NCBI GenBank assembly: GCA_019359155.1
Contig: JAHHHV010000075.1
Location: 1-64,000, forward strand
Direction of reading: 5' to 3'
DNA from: Pegethrix bostrychoides GSE-TBD4-15B
Lineage (GTDB): Bacteria; Cyanobacteriota; Cyanobacteriia; Elainellales; Elainellaceae
DNA length: 64,000 nucleotides
Shown here: positions 8,705-17,600 of the stretch, one piece after another
Layout: each line of letters starts with the position of its first letter
Position numbering within the stretch: position 1 is the first letter of the stretch
Position numbers and translations under genes: made by a program
The notes under the pieces: generated by a model
Database searches by the model: none
Told to the model about the DNA's origin: nothing
What the model saw: the letters and a program-made list of their open reading frames with translations, nothing else

Positions 8705-10651
8705 ATGAAGTGGAACTCACCTGATGCCCGATGCTGGTGCCTGACGCTGATGCCTGACGCTGTGGAAGAGACTGACGCAAATCGTCCCCAAGCTGACTTG
8801 CAAGCTCAGGCTCAGCAGGCAATAATCGCGCTGCAAGCCGTCTCAGATGCGCTGGTCTGGGTGAACCAGCTTGGGAAAATCCAGTCCTGCAACCCCGCCT
8901 TCAGCCGTCTGGTTCAGCAGCCTGCGCCCCAGCTTGTCGAGCAAGATCTCACCCAACTGCTGCTGCTGAAGGTGCAAGGCCAAAAGCCAACCCGCCATCC
9001 TGTGCAGCAATGCCTCCAGTCTCTTGAAGCGCAGCAGATTGACTGTGAGCTAGTCTTGGCAGGGCAGCAGATGATCGAGCTGATTTCAACGGCGGTCTGT
9101 TCGCTGCATTTGCCCCGACTGCTGATCTTGCGGCTCAGCCCCGCCCCGCCTACAGCCGATCAGCAGCTAGCCATCCAGTCTACTCAAATCGGCATTTGGA
9201 GCTGGGACTTAGGCGAAAACACCGTCACCTGCAACGCTGAGGCCATGGCGCTGCTGGGGATTGAGCCGCAGGCTAAAACTAACAGCTATCAAGCCTGGGC
9301 AGAGCGACTGCACCCCAAAGATCGCGATCGCGTCGAGCAGCAGATCCGGCAGGCGCTGACCGTCAATCAGTCGTTTGAAGCCGAATATCGCGTTCTGCAT
9401 CCCAATGGCGCAGTCTGCTGGCTGCTGGCCAGAGGGCAGGGAATTCGCGAGTTCGGACAGCCCGTGCGGATGGTGGGGATGATCATGGATATCAGCGCCC
9501 GCAAGCGCAGTGAAGTGCTGCTGAAGCTGGCCGAAGTTGCTTGGCAAGAGAACCAAGAGCTGCTGGATACGATCATGGCCAACCTGCCGGGAGGCGTGTT
9601 CCGCTGCCTCTATGCCCCAGATGGCAGCGTCACATTTGCCTATGCCAGCGATGCCTATCAGGATTTGCTGGGGCTGAATCCAGAGCGGCTTGCCGCTGAG
9701 CCTGACCGCTTTTTTGACCTACTGCATCCAGAGGATCTGAACGCCTGGAGTCAAATTATTGAGGCGGCTCAAGTCAAGCCAGCGCCGAGCTACTTTGAAT
9801 ATCGGGTGCTGCTCCGGCAGCCGGACGGCAAAATAGCCGAGAAGTGGCTGGCTCGCACGACGCGGTTCGCCTGGGCAGTCAGCGGTGAATTTGTGGTAGA
9901 CGGGGTCGATATCGAAATCACTGATCGCAAGCTGGCGGAAGCGGCGCTCTATCAGCTCAACCAGGAGCTAGAGCTGCGGGTTGAGCAGCGCACCCAAGAG
10001 CTGATTGCCTCGCTCTCTGAGAAAGAGGTGCTGCTAAAGGAGCTGCATCACCGCGTTAAAAATAACTTGCAAATGATCCAGAGCTTGCTCAGCCTGCAAG
10101 CGCGAGCCATTGAAGATCCCCGCAGCTTGGCCGTACTTAGAGAGAGCCAGCAGCGAGTCAAGGCAATGGCGATGGCGCATGAAAAGCTCTACCAGTCTGA
10201 CAGCCTCGCTCAGATCGACTTTGCCGACTATGTGCAGAGCCTGATCCGCGACCTGCGGCAGTCCTACATGCTCAACAGCGCTATGATTCAGCTCTCGCTT
10301 CAGATCGAACCGCTAAAGCTGCCGGTAGATACGGCGATTCCCTGCGGGCTGATCATCAACGAGCTATTTTCCAACGCCGTCAAATATGCCTTTCCAGAGC
10401 CGCCTAGTGGCCCCGCGCCGCAAATCACCGTTCAGTTTCTAGCCGATCAGCAAGACTATCTACTGACGGTGGCCGACAACGGCATCGGCATTCCGGCCAG
10501 TCTCGATCTCCAGACGACCCGGTCGCTGGGTCTACGGCTGGTGACTGCGCTGACTCGGCAGATTCGGGGAACCCTAGATCTCGATCGCTCAGCCGGCGCC
10601 CGATTCACAATTCGGTTTGCCCAAGCCCCGGAATCAGCCGAGCGCAGCTAG
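8705..10651 (+). CDS. PAS-domain sensor histidine kinase (HisKA_2 type)
   Basis: A 648-residue soluble kinase. An N-terminal PAS-like domain (about 30-140) is followed by a PAS/PAC unit (about 155-270, ending VRMVGMIMDISARKRSE) and another PAS/PAC unit (about 280-420). A short coiled coil leads to the phosphoacceptor box ELHHRVKNNLQ (His448/His449). This box is the HisKA_2 form found in light- and stress-sensing kinases. The C-terminal ATPase domain has NELFSNAVKYAF (N box) and DNGIGIP (G1 box). No transmembrane segment is visible, so it should sense a cytoplasmic signal. The downstream receiver-kinase gene starts 77 bases later on the same strand, so the two may act in one relay. Confidence 0.92.
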   Translation: MKWNSPDARCWCLTLMPDAVEETDANRPQADLQAQAQQAIIALQAVSDALVWVNQLGKIQSCNPAFSRLVQQPAPQLVEQDLTQLLLLKVQGQKPTRHPVQQCLQSLEAQQIDCELVLAGQQMIELISTAVCSLHLPRLLILRLSPAPPTADQQLAIQSTQIGIWSWDLGENTVTCNAEAMALLGIEPQAKTNSYQAWAERLHPKDRDRVEQQIRQALTVNQSFEAEYRVLHPNGAVCWLLARGQGIREFGQPVRMVGMIMDISARKRSEVLLKLAEVAWQENQELLDTIMANLPGGVFRCLYAPDGSVTFAYASDAYQDLLGLNPERLAAEPDRFFDLLHPEDLNAWSQIIEAAQVKPAPSYFEYRVLLRQPDGKIAEKWLARTTRFAWAVSGEFVVDGVDIEITDRKLAEAALYQLNQELELRVEQRTQELIASLSEKEVLLKELHHRVKNNLQMIQSLLSLQARAIEDPRSLAVLRESQQRVKAMAMAHEKLYQSDSLAQIDFADYVQSLIRDLRQSYMLNSAMIQLSLQIEPLKLPVDTAIPCGLIINELFSNAVKYAFPEPPSGPAPQITVQFLADQQDYLLTVADNGIGIPASLDLQTTRSLGLRLVTALTRQIRGTLDLDRSAGARFTIRFAQAPESAERS

Positions 10652-10659
10652 CCGCTGCA

Positions 10660-10728
10660 AATCAAGTCGCCCCAAATCGCCCCAAATCGCCACCAGTCGC
10701 CACCAGTCGCCCCAAGTCACCCCAAACC
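10660..10728. repeat. Short tandem repeats (TCGCCCCAAA / TCGCCACCAG)
   Basis: The gap between two kinase genes consists almost entirely of reiterated words: CAAGTCGCCC, CAAATCGCCC twice, TCGCCACCAG twice, and CAAGTCACCC. The array ends at the start codon of the next gene, so it occupies the position of its ribosome binding site. Confidence 0.9.
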
Positions 10729-11814
10729 ATGCCACCCCCACAAATTTTGGTTGTCGAAGATGAAACTGTCATTGCCCTCGATATTGAAGAGAGCTTGATT
10801 CGGTTGGGCTACGGGGTGACAACGGTGGTAGCCTCAGCGGCAGCGGCGTTGACCGCAGTGGCCGAGCGGCAGCCTGACTTGGTGCTGATGGATATTCATT
10901 TACAGGGCGAGCAGACGGGCGTGGCTGCCGCCGTCCAGATCCGCCAAGACTATCAGCTGCCGGTCGTGTTTTTGACCGCCCATGCCGATGCCGCAACGCT
11001 GGCGCAGGTTAAGTCGGCTGAGCCGTTTGGCTATATTGTCAAGCCGTTTGATCTGCGCGATTTGAGCGTTACGATTGAAATTGCCCTTAGCCGCTATCAG
11101 GCCGAAGCGTCGGTGAAGCGGGCGCTGGAGCAGGAGCAGACGCTCAACCAGATGAAGTCGCAGTTTGTCTCGATTGTGTCGCATGAGTTTCGCAATCCGC
11201 TCAGCGCCGTGCTGTTTTCGCTCGATCTGCTCGACTATCCGCCGGAAGCCTTCTCGCCCGAAAAGCGGCATGGCTACATTCAGCGAGCCAAAGCTGCCGT
11301 TGAGCGGATGAATCAGCTGCTCGAAGATGTGCTGGTGATGGGGGAAACCGAGTCGCGCTGCTTCGACCATCATCCTCAGCCGCTGCCGCTGCTTGCCTTC
11401 TGCCAAGAGCTAATCCAGCCGTTTGGCGCAACGCATCCGATGCAGGTTGAGGTGACGGGAATCGGCATGGGCGAGCAGATCAAGCTCGACGAGCGCCTGC
11501 TACGGCATATTTTGACCAATCTGCTCTCCAACGCCGTCAAATATTCGCCAGTCGGCAGCCCGATCCAGTTTCGGCTGAGCCGTCAGGCCAATCAGCTCAG
11601 CTTCCAGATCCAAAATCAGGGCATCGGCATTGACAAGGCAGATCAAGCTCGCCTGTTTGACTCGTTCTATCGGGGGAATAACGTTGGCACAGTTCCCGGA
11701 ACCGGTCTGGGGCTGGCGATTGTCAAGCAGTGCGTTGAACTGCACCAGGGACAGATCAAGGTTGAAAGCCAGCCGGGAATGGGCGCAACTTTCACAGTTA
11801 CTCTAGAGCTATAA
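10729..11814 (+). CDS. Receiver-histidine kinase hybrid
   Basis: A 361-residue protein. The N-terminal receiver domain has the acidic pair (VEDE), phosphoacceptor Asp55 (LVLMDIHL) and conserved Lys105 (IVKPFD). A linker leads to a HisKA domain with His152 (IVSHEFRNPLSAV) and an ATPase domain with LTNLLSNAVKYSP and the glycine-rich GTGLGLAIVKQ. This order (REC then kinase) is common in cyanobacteria and suggests a kinase switched by phosphorylation from an upstream kinase, plausibly the HisKA_2 kinase just upstream. It has no membrane segment and no DNA-binding output domain. Confidence 0.93.
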   Translation: MPPPQILVVEDETVIALDIEESLIRLGYGVTTVVASAAAALTAVAERQPDLVLMDIHLQGEQTGVAAAVQIRQDYQLPVVFLTAHADAATLAQVKSAEPFGYIVKPFDLRDLSVTIEIALSRYQAEASVKRALEQEQTLNQMKSQFVSIVSHEFRNPLSAVLFSLDLLDYPPEAFSPEKRHGYIQRAKAAVERMNQLLEDVLVMGETESRCFDHHPQPLPLLAFCQELIQPFGATHPMQVEVTGIGMGEQIKLDERLLRHILTNLLSNAVKYSPVGSPIQFRLSRQANQLSFQIQNQGIGIDKADQARLFDSFYRGNNVGTVPGTGLGLAIVKQCVELHQGQIKVESQPGMGATFTVTLEL

Positions 11815-11852
11815 ACAGCCTGGAGCTACAAACAGCCTGGAGCTATAAACAC
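11811..11852. repeat. 16-nt tandem repeat GAGCTATAAACAGCCTG
   Basis: Three copies of a GAGCTAYAAACAGCCTG-like unit start inside the last codons of the upstream hybrid kinase gene and continue into the gap before the next kinase. Confidence 0.8.
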
Positions 11853-11941
11853 AGACCAAAAAACAGACTACATAAATACTTAGAGCTGGAGCCGCAAGCC
11901 GGAGTTTGGTACAGGCTGACGCTCTAGGGCTGGAGAGATCA

Positions 11942-13096
11942 ATGTGGAGTAATTTGAGCAGTTCAAGCAAAACTATCCTGGTAATTGAGGATGATCTCTT
12001 TATTCGGGAGTCGATTCAAGACGTGCTGAGTTTGGAGGGTTACCAGACCCAAACGGCAGCCAATGGCGCTCTCGGCGTTCAGCGGGCGCTAGAGCTGCTG
12101 CCCGATCTGATTCTCTGCGATGTGGCCATGCCCGAAATGGACGGCTATGCGGTGCTGTCGGCACTTCAGCAGCATTCGGCCACCGCCACCACGCCGTTTA
12201 TCTTTCTGACCGCCCGCACCACCCGTGCTGACCTGCGCTACGGCATGAATCTGGGTGCAGATGACTATCTGGCCAAACCCTGTACCGCCACCGAGCTGCT
12301 TCACGCTATCACCAGCCGATTTGAGCGGCAGGACGCGCTCCAGAGCCGTTCACAGCAGCAGATGCAGAGCTTGCGCGAGAACATTGCTCAGTCTTTGCCT
12401 CACGAGCTGTACACGCCGCTGAACGGCATCCTGGGCTTTTCAGAAGTGCTGTGCCAGGAAGCCGAGACGATTGAGCGGTCAGAACTCAAAGAATTTGCCG
12501 AGTCGATTCACACCTCAGCGCTGCGGCTACATCGGCTAATGCAGAACTTTTTGCTTTACACCAAGCTCGAGCTGATCACCCACAGTCCGGAACAGCAGCA
12601 GCAGTTTCGGACGCAGCGCACTCAAAGCCCCAGCGCCATTTGGCAAGAGATCGCTCAACAGATGGCCACAGCGCTGAAGCGGACAGAGGATTTGCAGATG
12701 CAGCCGTCGGAGCCGCTTGATCTGGTGCTGGGTATGGCCGAGTCTCATTTCTATAAGCTGGTCGAAGAGCTGCTCAGCAATGCGTTCAAGTTTTCTGAAC
12801 CGGGTCAGTCGGTGGAAATTAGCAGTGGCCTAACGGGTAGCTTGACGGGTAGCTCGACAGGCGCAACAGGCTGGCTCGCAGTTCGCAATCAAGGCCGGGG
12901 CATGACACCTGAGCAGATTTCTAGCCTGGGAGCTTATATGCAGTTTGAGCGCAAGAGCTATGAGCAGCAGGGGACTGGGCTGGGACTCGTGATTGTCCAG
13001 CAGATTGTTGATCTCTATGGCGGCAGGCTCCAGATTAGTAGCCAAGCTAATGCCATGACCTGTGTTCGAGTTTTGCTGCCAGTTGTCGCCTGCTAG
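11942..13096 (+). CDS. Receiver-histidine kinase hybrid
   Basis: A 384-residue protein with the same order as the preceding gene: receiver (VIEDD, Asp60 in LCDVAMPEMDG, Lys112 in LAKPC), HisKA (His154 in LPHELYTPLNGIL) and ATPase domain (EELLSNAFKFSEPG, QGTGLGLVIV). The ATG at 11942 is preferred over an in-frame TTG at 11906 because GGAGAG lies just upstream and the receiver begins directly after it. A 12-nt in-frame duplication (12832-12868) adds a Thr/Gly/Ser-rich stretch (TGSLTGSSTGATG) inside the ATPase domain. Its 3' end overlaps the convergent kinase gene by four bases. It is likely a cytoplasmic relay kinase with no DNA-binding output. Confidence 0.92.
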   Translation: MWSNLSSSSKTILVIEDDLFIRESIQDVLSLEGYQTQTAANGALGVQRALELLPDLILCDVAMPEMDGYAVLSALQQHSATATTPFIFLTARTTRADLRYGMNLGADDYLAKPCTATELLHAITSRFERQDALQSRSQQQMQSLRENIAQSLPHELYTPLNGILGFSEVLCQEAETIERSELKEFAESIHTSALRLHRLMQNFLLYTKLELITHSPEQQQQFRTQRTQSPSAIWQEIAQQMATALKRTEDLQMQPSEPLDLVLGMAESHFYKLVEELLSNAFKFSEPGQSVEISSGLTGSLTGSSTGATGWLAVRNQGRGMTPEQISSLGAYMQFERKSYEQQGTGLGLVIVQQIVDLYGGRLQISSQANAMTCVRVLLPVVAC

Positions 13097-14442
13097 TTTT
13101 GGTCTGCCCACTCTGGTCTGTCCGCTCTAGCCTGCTGCACCAGCTGATCTACAGTCTCAATCAGGGCTTCTGGCTCCATCGGCAGCGACAAGTAGGCTTG
13201 GAAGCCTGCCGTCGCGATCTCCTGCTGATTTGACTCGCTGGCGTGGTTTACCAACGCTAGAGCCGGAGTCTCACCTCCCAGTTCTGGCACCAGACTGCGG
13301 ATTTGCCGCAGCAGATGACAGCCGTTCACGTTGGGTAAATCTAGGCCGCAGACCAAGACTTCTGGCCGCCAGCGGGACAGCTTGGCCAACGCCTCGCCTG
13401 CCGAACCTGCCAGCATGACCTTAGCGCCTGCCGATTTGAGCACCAGAGCCAGATAGTTTTGCAGGTCAGTATTCTGTTCTACCAGCAAGACCCGCACCTG
13501 CTGAATCGACTCTCGCTTGGCGACGGGTGGTATGGGCGCTAAAACAAGCGGTGGAGGAATATCTGCCTCATGGCTCAGCAACGGCAGCGTCACCCAAAAC
13601 GTCGAGCCTTGGTCTTGGCCAGCGCTTTCTACGCCAATGATGCCGCCATGTAGCTCAACGAGATGCCGCGCGATCGTCAGCCCTAGTCCTAAGCCATTAA
13701 ACTGGCGCGTAATGGTGCTGTCGGCCTGCCGAAAGGCATCAAACATATAGGGCAAGAACTGTGGCTCAATGCCCTGTCCGCTATCTTTCACCCAGATGCG
13801 GGCTAAGCGCCGCTCCGGATCATCCGGTCGAGTTGAAATCTGTTCTAGCTCGACCTGCACCTGGCCACCCGCAGGCGTAAACTTGACGGCATTCGAGAGC
13901 AGATTCCACAGAATTTGCTGCAACCGAGCTGCATCACCCGCCACCCAAACTGAGCTGCCTACGCTAGCCTTGATTTCGATCTGCTTATTCTGAGCGGCCA
14001 GCTGCACCGCTTTTAGAGCGGCCTGGAGGATGCCTGTTAAGTCCACCTGAGCAATATTTAGATGCAGCTTGCCCTGCAAAATCTGGGAGACATCCAGTAA
14101 GTCCTCTATCAGCTGCACTTGCAGCTTGGCATTTCGCTCAATTGCATCCAAGGCACGCTGCGTCATGCGCGCATCGAACTGCTGCGAGCGTAAGAGCTTG
14201 ACCCAGCCCAAAATTGGGTTGAGCGGCGACCGCAGTTCATGCGACAAAACGGCTAAAAACTCGTCCTTGATGCGCGCAGATGCCCCTGCCTGCACCAGAG
14301 CCTGCCTGCGCGCCTGATGCAACTCGCTAACCTGCTGCTCTAGACGGGCGACCTGCTGCCGCAGCTTCGATAGCTCCTGGGTGAGCTGGGCTTCTTCGGT
14401 TGTTATGTTGCGTTCAGAAACCATGGGCAGCATATTTACCAT
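13093..14442 (-). CDS. Histidine kinase with degenerate C-terminal receiver
   Basis: A 449-residue protein. A coiled coil (about 15-50) is followed by HisKA with His68 (VLSHELRSPLNPI), an ATPase domain (WNLLSNAVKF, KDSGQGI, GLGLGLTIARH) and a C-terminal receiver-like domain from about 316. The receiver has lost every catalytic residue visible by motif. The acidic pair is VEQN (Glu322, Gln323). The phosphoacceptor position is Gly366, with an Asp only two residues later. The switch Thr is Asn399 and the conserved Lys is Leu420 (YLSLPMEP). The fold is probably kept as a pseudo-receiver that regulates or docks rather than accepts phosphate. It is transcribed toward the preceding kinase genes. Confidence 0.9.
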   Translation of the reverse strand: MVNMLPMVSERNITTEEAQLTQELSKLRQQVARLEQQVSELHQARRQALVQAGASARIKDEFLAVLSHELRSPLNPILGWVKLLRSQQFDARMTQRALDAIERNAKLQVQLIEDLLDVSQILQGKLHLNIAQVDLTGILQAALKAVQLAAQNKQIEIKASVGSSVWVAGDAARLQQILWNLLSNAVKFTPAGGQVQVELEQISTRPDDPERRLARIWVKDSGQGIEPQFLPYMFDAFRQADSTITRQFNGLGLGLTIARHLVELHGGIIGVESAGQDQGSTFWVTLPLLSHEADIPPPLVLAPIPPVAKRESIQQVRVLLVEQNTDLQNYLALVLKSAGAKVMLAGSAGEALAKLSRWRPEVLVCGLDLPNVNGCHLLRQIRSLVPELGGETPALALVNHASESNQQEIATAGFQAYLSLPMEPEALIETVDQLVQQARADRPEWADQN

Positions 14443-14677
14443 ATGATAAGTTTATTTTATAAAGATGTTCAGTATTCTCAATCAAATTACGCTTGTTTAA
14501 TGCTATGTGACCTGTTGAGTCTATCGGCAGCAGACCCGTGAAGGCATTGATCTATGGAAAGAGTTTGAGCCTGCGGTAGTCTTTGAACACTACTGGAACA
14601 CTGCTGGAACACCCCTGCTAGATCTAGCAATTAGACTTATGCAATAGCCCAGCAGTTCATATTGGACAAACGACGAC

Positions 14678-17600
14678 ATGAATGCTGAAGCAGCGCTTGC
14701 CTTTCTAGAAATTCAGTTGGAACAACAGCCAGAGCCTCGGCTGAGATTGACCACGATTCAGACTCAGATTTTTTGTAGCTGCTGGCAGGGCGAAACCTAT
14801 GCCGACATGGCAGAGCGCATGGGCTATGACACTGGCTACGTCAAAGATACGGGAGCCAAGCTCTGGAAACTGCTCTCAGAAGCGCTGCATGAGCGCGTCA
14901 CCAAAAGTAATGTTGAGTCGGTATTGCAGCGGTTGCAGCGGACAGCGCCGCCGTCTGCTGCGCCTGCCTCACTCCCGCTTTTATCTTCAGAGCCTATATC
15001 TTCAGAGCCTATATCTTCAGAGCCTTCAGAACCTTTGCCCATAGAGATGCCAACGCCCTCAGCCGACTGGGGTGAGGCGATTGATGTCTCCCGATTTTGG
15101 GGGCGCAGCGTCGAGCTATCGCAGCTGAAGCAGTGGATTTTGGAAGAAAACTGCCGCTCGATTTCGCTTCTGGGCATGGGCGGCATTGGCAAAACGACCT
15201 TATCTGTAAAGCTGGCGACAGAGATTGCCCAGCAGGCAGGCTGCGAACGCTTGATTTGGCGCACTCTTCGCAACGCGCCGCCCGTTGAAGACCTGCTGGG
15301 GGATTTGATTCGCGTTCTGTCGGGCGGACAGGTGCAGGCTGAAGATCTGCCGCCCGATCTGCCCGGACGCTTGGCGCGGCTGATGTCCTATCTACAGGCT
15401 CAGCGAGTGCTGCTGCTGCTCGACAACCTGGAGACGATTTTGCAGGCTGGCGAATATTCCGGCTATTTTCAGGCGCAGCATTTTGGCTACAGCGAACTCC
15501 TGAAGCGGCTCGCCCAAACTGCTCACGCTAGCTGTCTGGTGATTACAAGCCGCGAAAACCCCAGAGAGCTAACGCTGCTAGAAGGTGACAGTCTGCCGGT
15601 GCGCTCGCTGCGGCTGAGCGGACTGGGGGGTGACGAATCCCGCGCCATCCTGGAAGCCAAGGGCAGCTTCACGGGCAGCGCCGCCGACTGGCAAACTCTC
15701 AGCGAGCGCTACGCAGGTAATCCGCTGGCGCTGAAGATTGTGGCCAGCACGATTCAGGATTTGTTTGACGGCAGCCTCTCGGAGTTTTTGACGCAGGGCG
15801 CGATTGTCTTTGACGATATTCGGCATCTGCTGGGCCAGCAGTTTGATCGGCTCTCGCAGCTGGAGCAGCAGCTGATGTACTGGCTGACGATTGCCCGCGA
15901 GCCGATTTCTGTCGCCGAGTTTCAGGCCGATTTGCTCAGCCCTGTCCCCAAAACTAAGCTGCTGGAGGCCGTGAGTTCGCTGGTGCGGCGGTCGCTAATT
16001 GAAAAAACGGGGCAGTGCTACACGCAGCAGCCTGTGGTGATGGAATATGTGACCGACCGACTGGTGGCCGCAGTCAGCGCCGAACTTAGCCAGCCAGAAC
16101 TCAGCCAGCCAGAGCTAAGCCAGCCAGAGCTAAGCCAGCAGCCCGATCTGTCTACCAGCTTGCTTCAGAGCCACAGCCTGATTCAAGCCACCGCCAAAGA
16201 CTATATCCGCGAACGCCAGAGTCGCCTGATTGTTGAGCCGCTGATCGAGCGATTGCAGCAGCGGCAAGGAGCTGACCTAGAGCCGCAGCTCAAGCAGTTG
16301 CTGATGGCTCTGCCCCGTCAGGCAGGCTATGCGGCAGGCAATCTCCTGAATCTGCTGCGGCAGCTCAAAACTGACCTGAGTGGCTATGACTTGGCGGGGC
16401 GCACCGTCTGGTCAGCAGATTTGAGCGATTTGCCGCTGCATCGGGTCAACTTTGCTGGAGCTGATCTGGCCAAATGTGCCTTTGCTCAAACGCTGGGCAG
16501 CGTGCTATCGGTTGCCTTTAGCCCAGATGGCCAGTGGCTAGCGGGCAGCGACGGCGATGGCGAAATCCGGGTTTGGCAGACTCAGGACGGCAGGCAGCTC
16601 TTGAGCTGTCGTGAGCATCGCGGCTGGGTCAAGTCGATTGCCTTTGCGCCGCCTAACCCGCGAGAGCCGGAGTTTCAAACCCTGGCCAGCAGCGGAGCTG
16701 ATGCCGTGATTCGGCTCTGGGATCTGGAGAGCGGTCAGTGCTACCAAGACCTGCGCGGCCATAAAAACTGGGTCTGGGCGATTGCCTTTAGCCCCAGCGG
16801 TGGCCAGCTTGCCAGCGCCAGCGAAGACGGCACGGTGCGACTCTGGGATCTGGAGAGCGGCGACTGTCTTCAGGTTTTGAGCGGCCATCAGGGCAGCGTT
16901 TGCGCCGTGGCCTTCAGCCCGGATAGTCTGACCCTCGCCAGCGGCGGCGAAGATCAAGCCGTGCGGCTCTGGAACTTAAGCAGCGGCGACTGCCAGGTTT
17001 GGTCGGGACATCAGGGGCGAATCCGGACGCTGGTGTTTGGTGCTGGCTGGCTGGCTAGCGGCGGGGATGATGGCCGCGCCAGAGTCTGGGATCTGACGAC
17101 GGGCGAAACGCTGCAAATTTTGGACTGCCAGCAGCGGATCTGGGCGCTGGCTGCTCCGGTCGAGGGAGCGACCAGTACAGCAGCGACCAGTACAGCAGCC
17201 ATCCCCAGAACGCTGGCCACAGGCGGCGATGATCAGATGATTCGCATCTGGGATATTGCAACAGGCCACTGCCTTTCGACCTTTCAGGGGCATAGCAGCA
17301 AGCTCTGGTCAATTGCCTTTAGCCCTGACGGTCAGACGCTGGCCAGCAGCAGCGATGATCAGACGGTGAAGCTCTGGGAGCGCGACAGCAGCCGCTGCAT
17401 CCGCACCCTGCAAGGCTACAACAACTGGATCTGGTCAGCCGCCTTTAGCCCCGACGGCACTGCCCTCGTCAGCGCCAGCGAGGATGGCAAGCTGCGCGTT
17501 TGGGAGATTGCTAGCAGCAGTCATCGCGCCTTAGAAGGTCATCAGGGTCGCGTCTGGACGGCAAATTTCAGCCCCAACGGCGAAATTATCGCCAGCGGTG

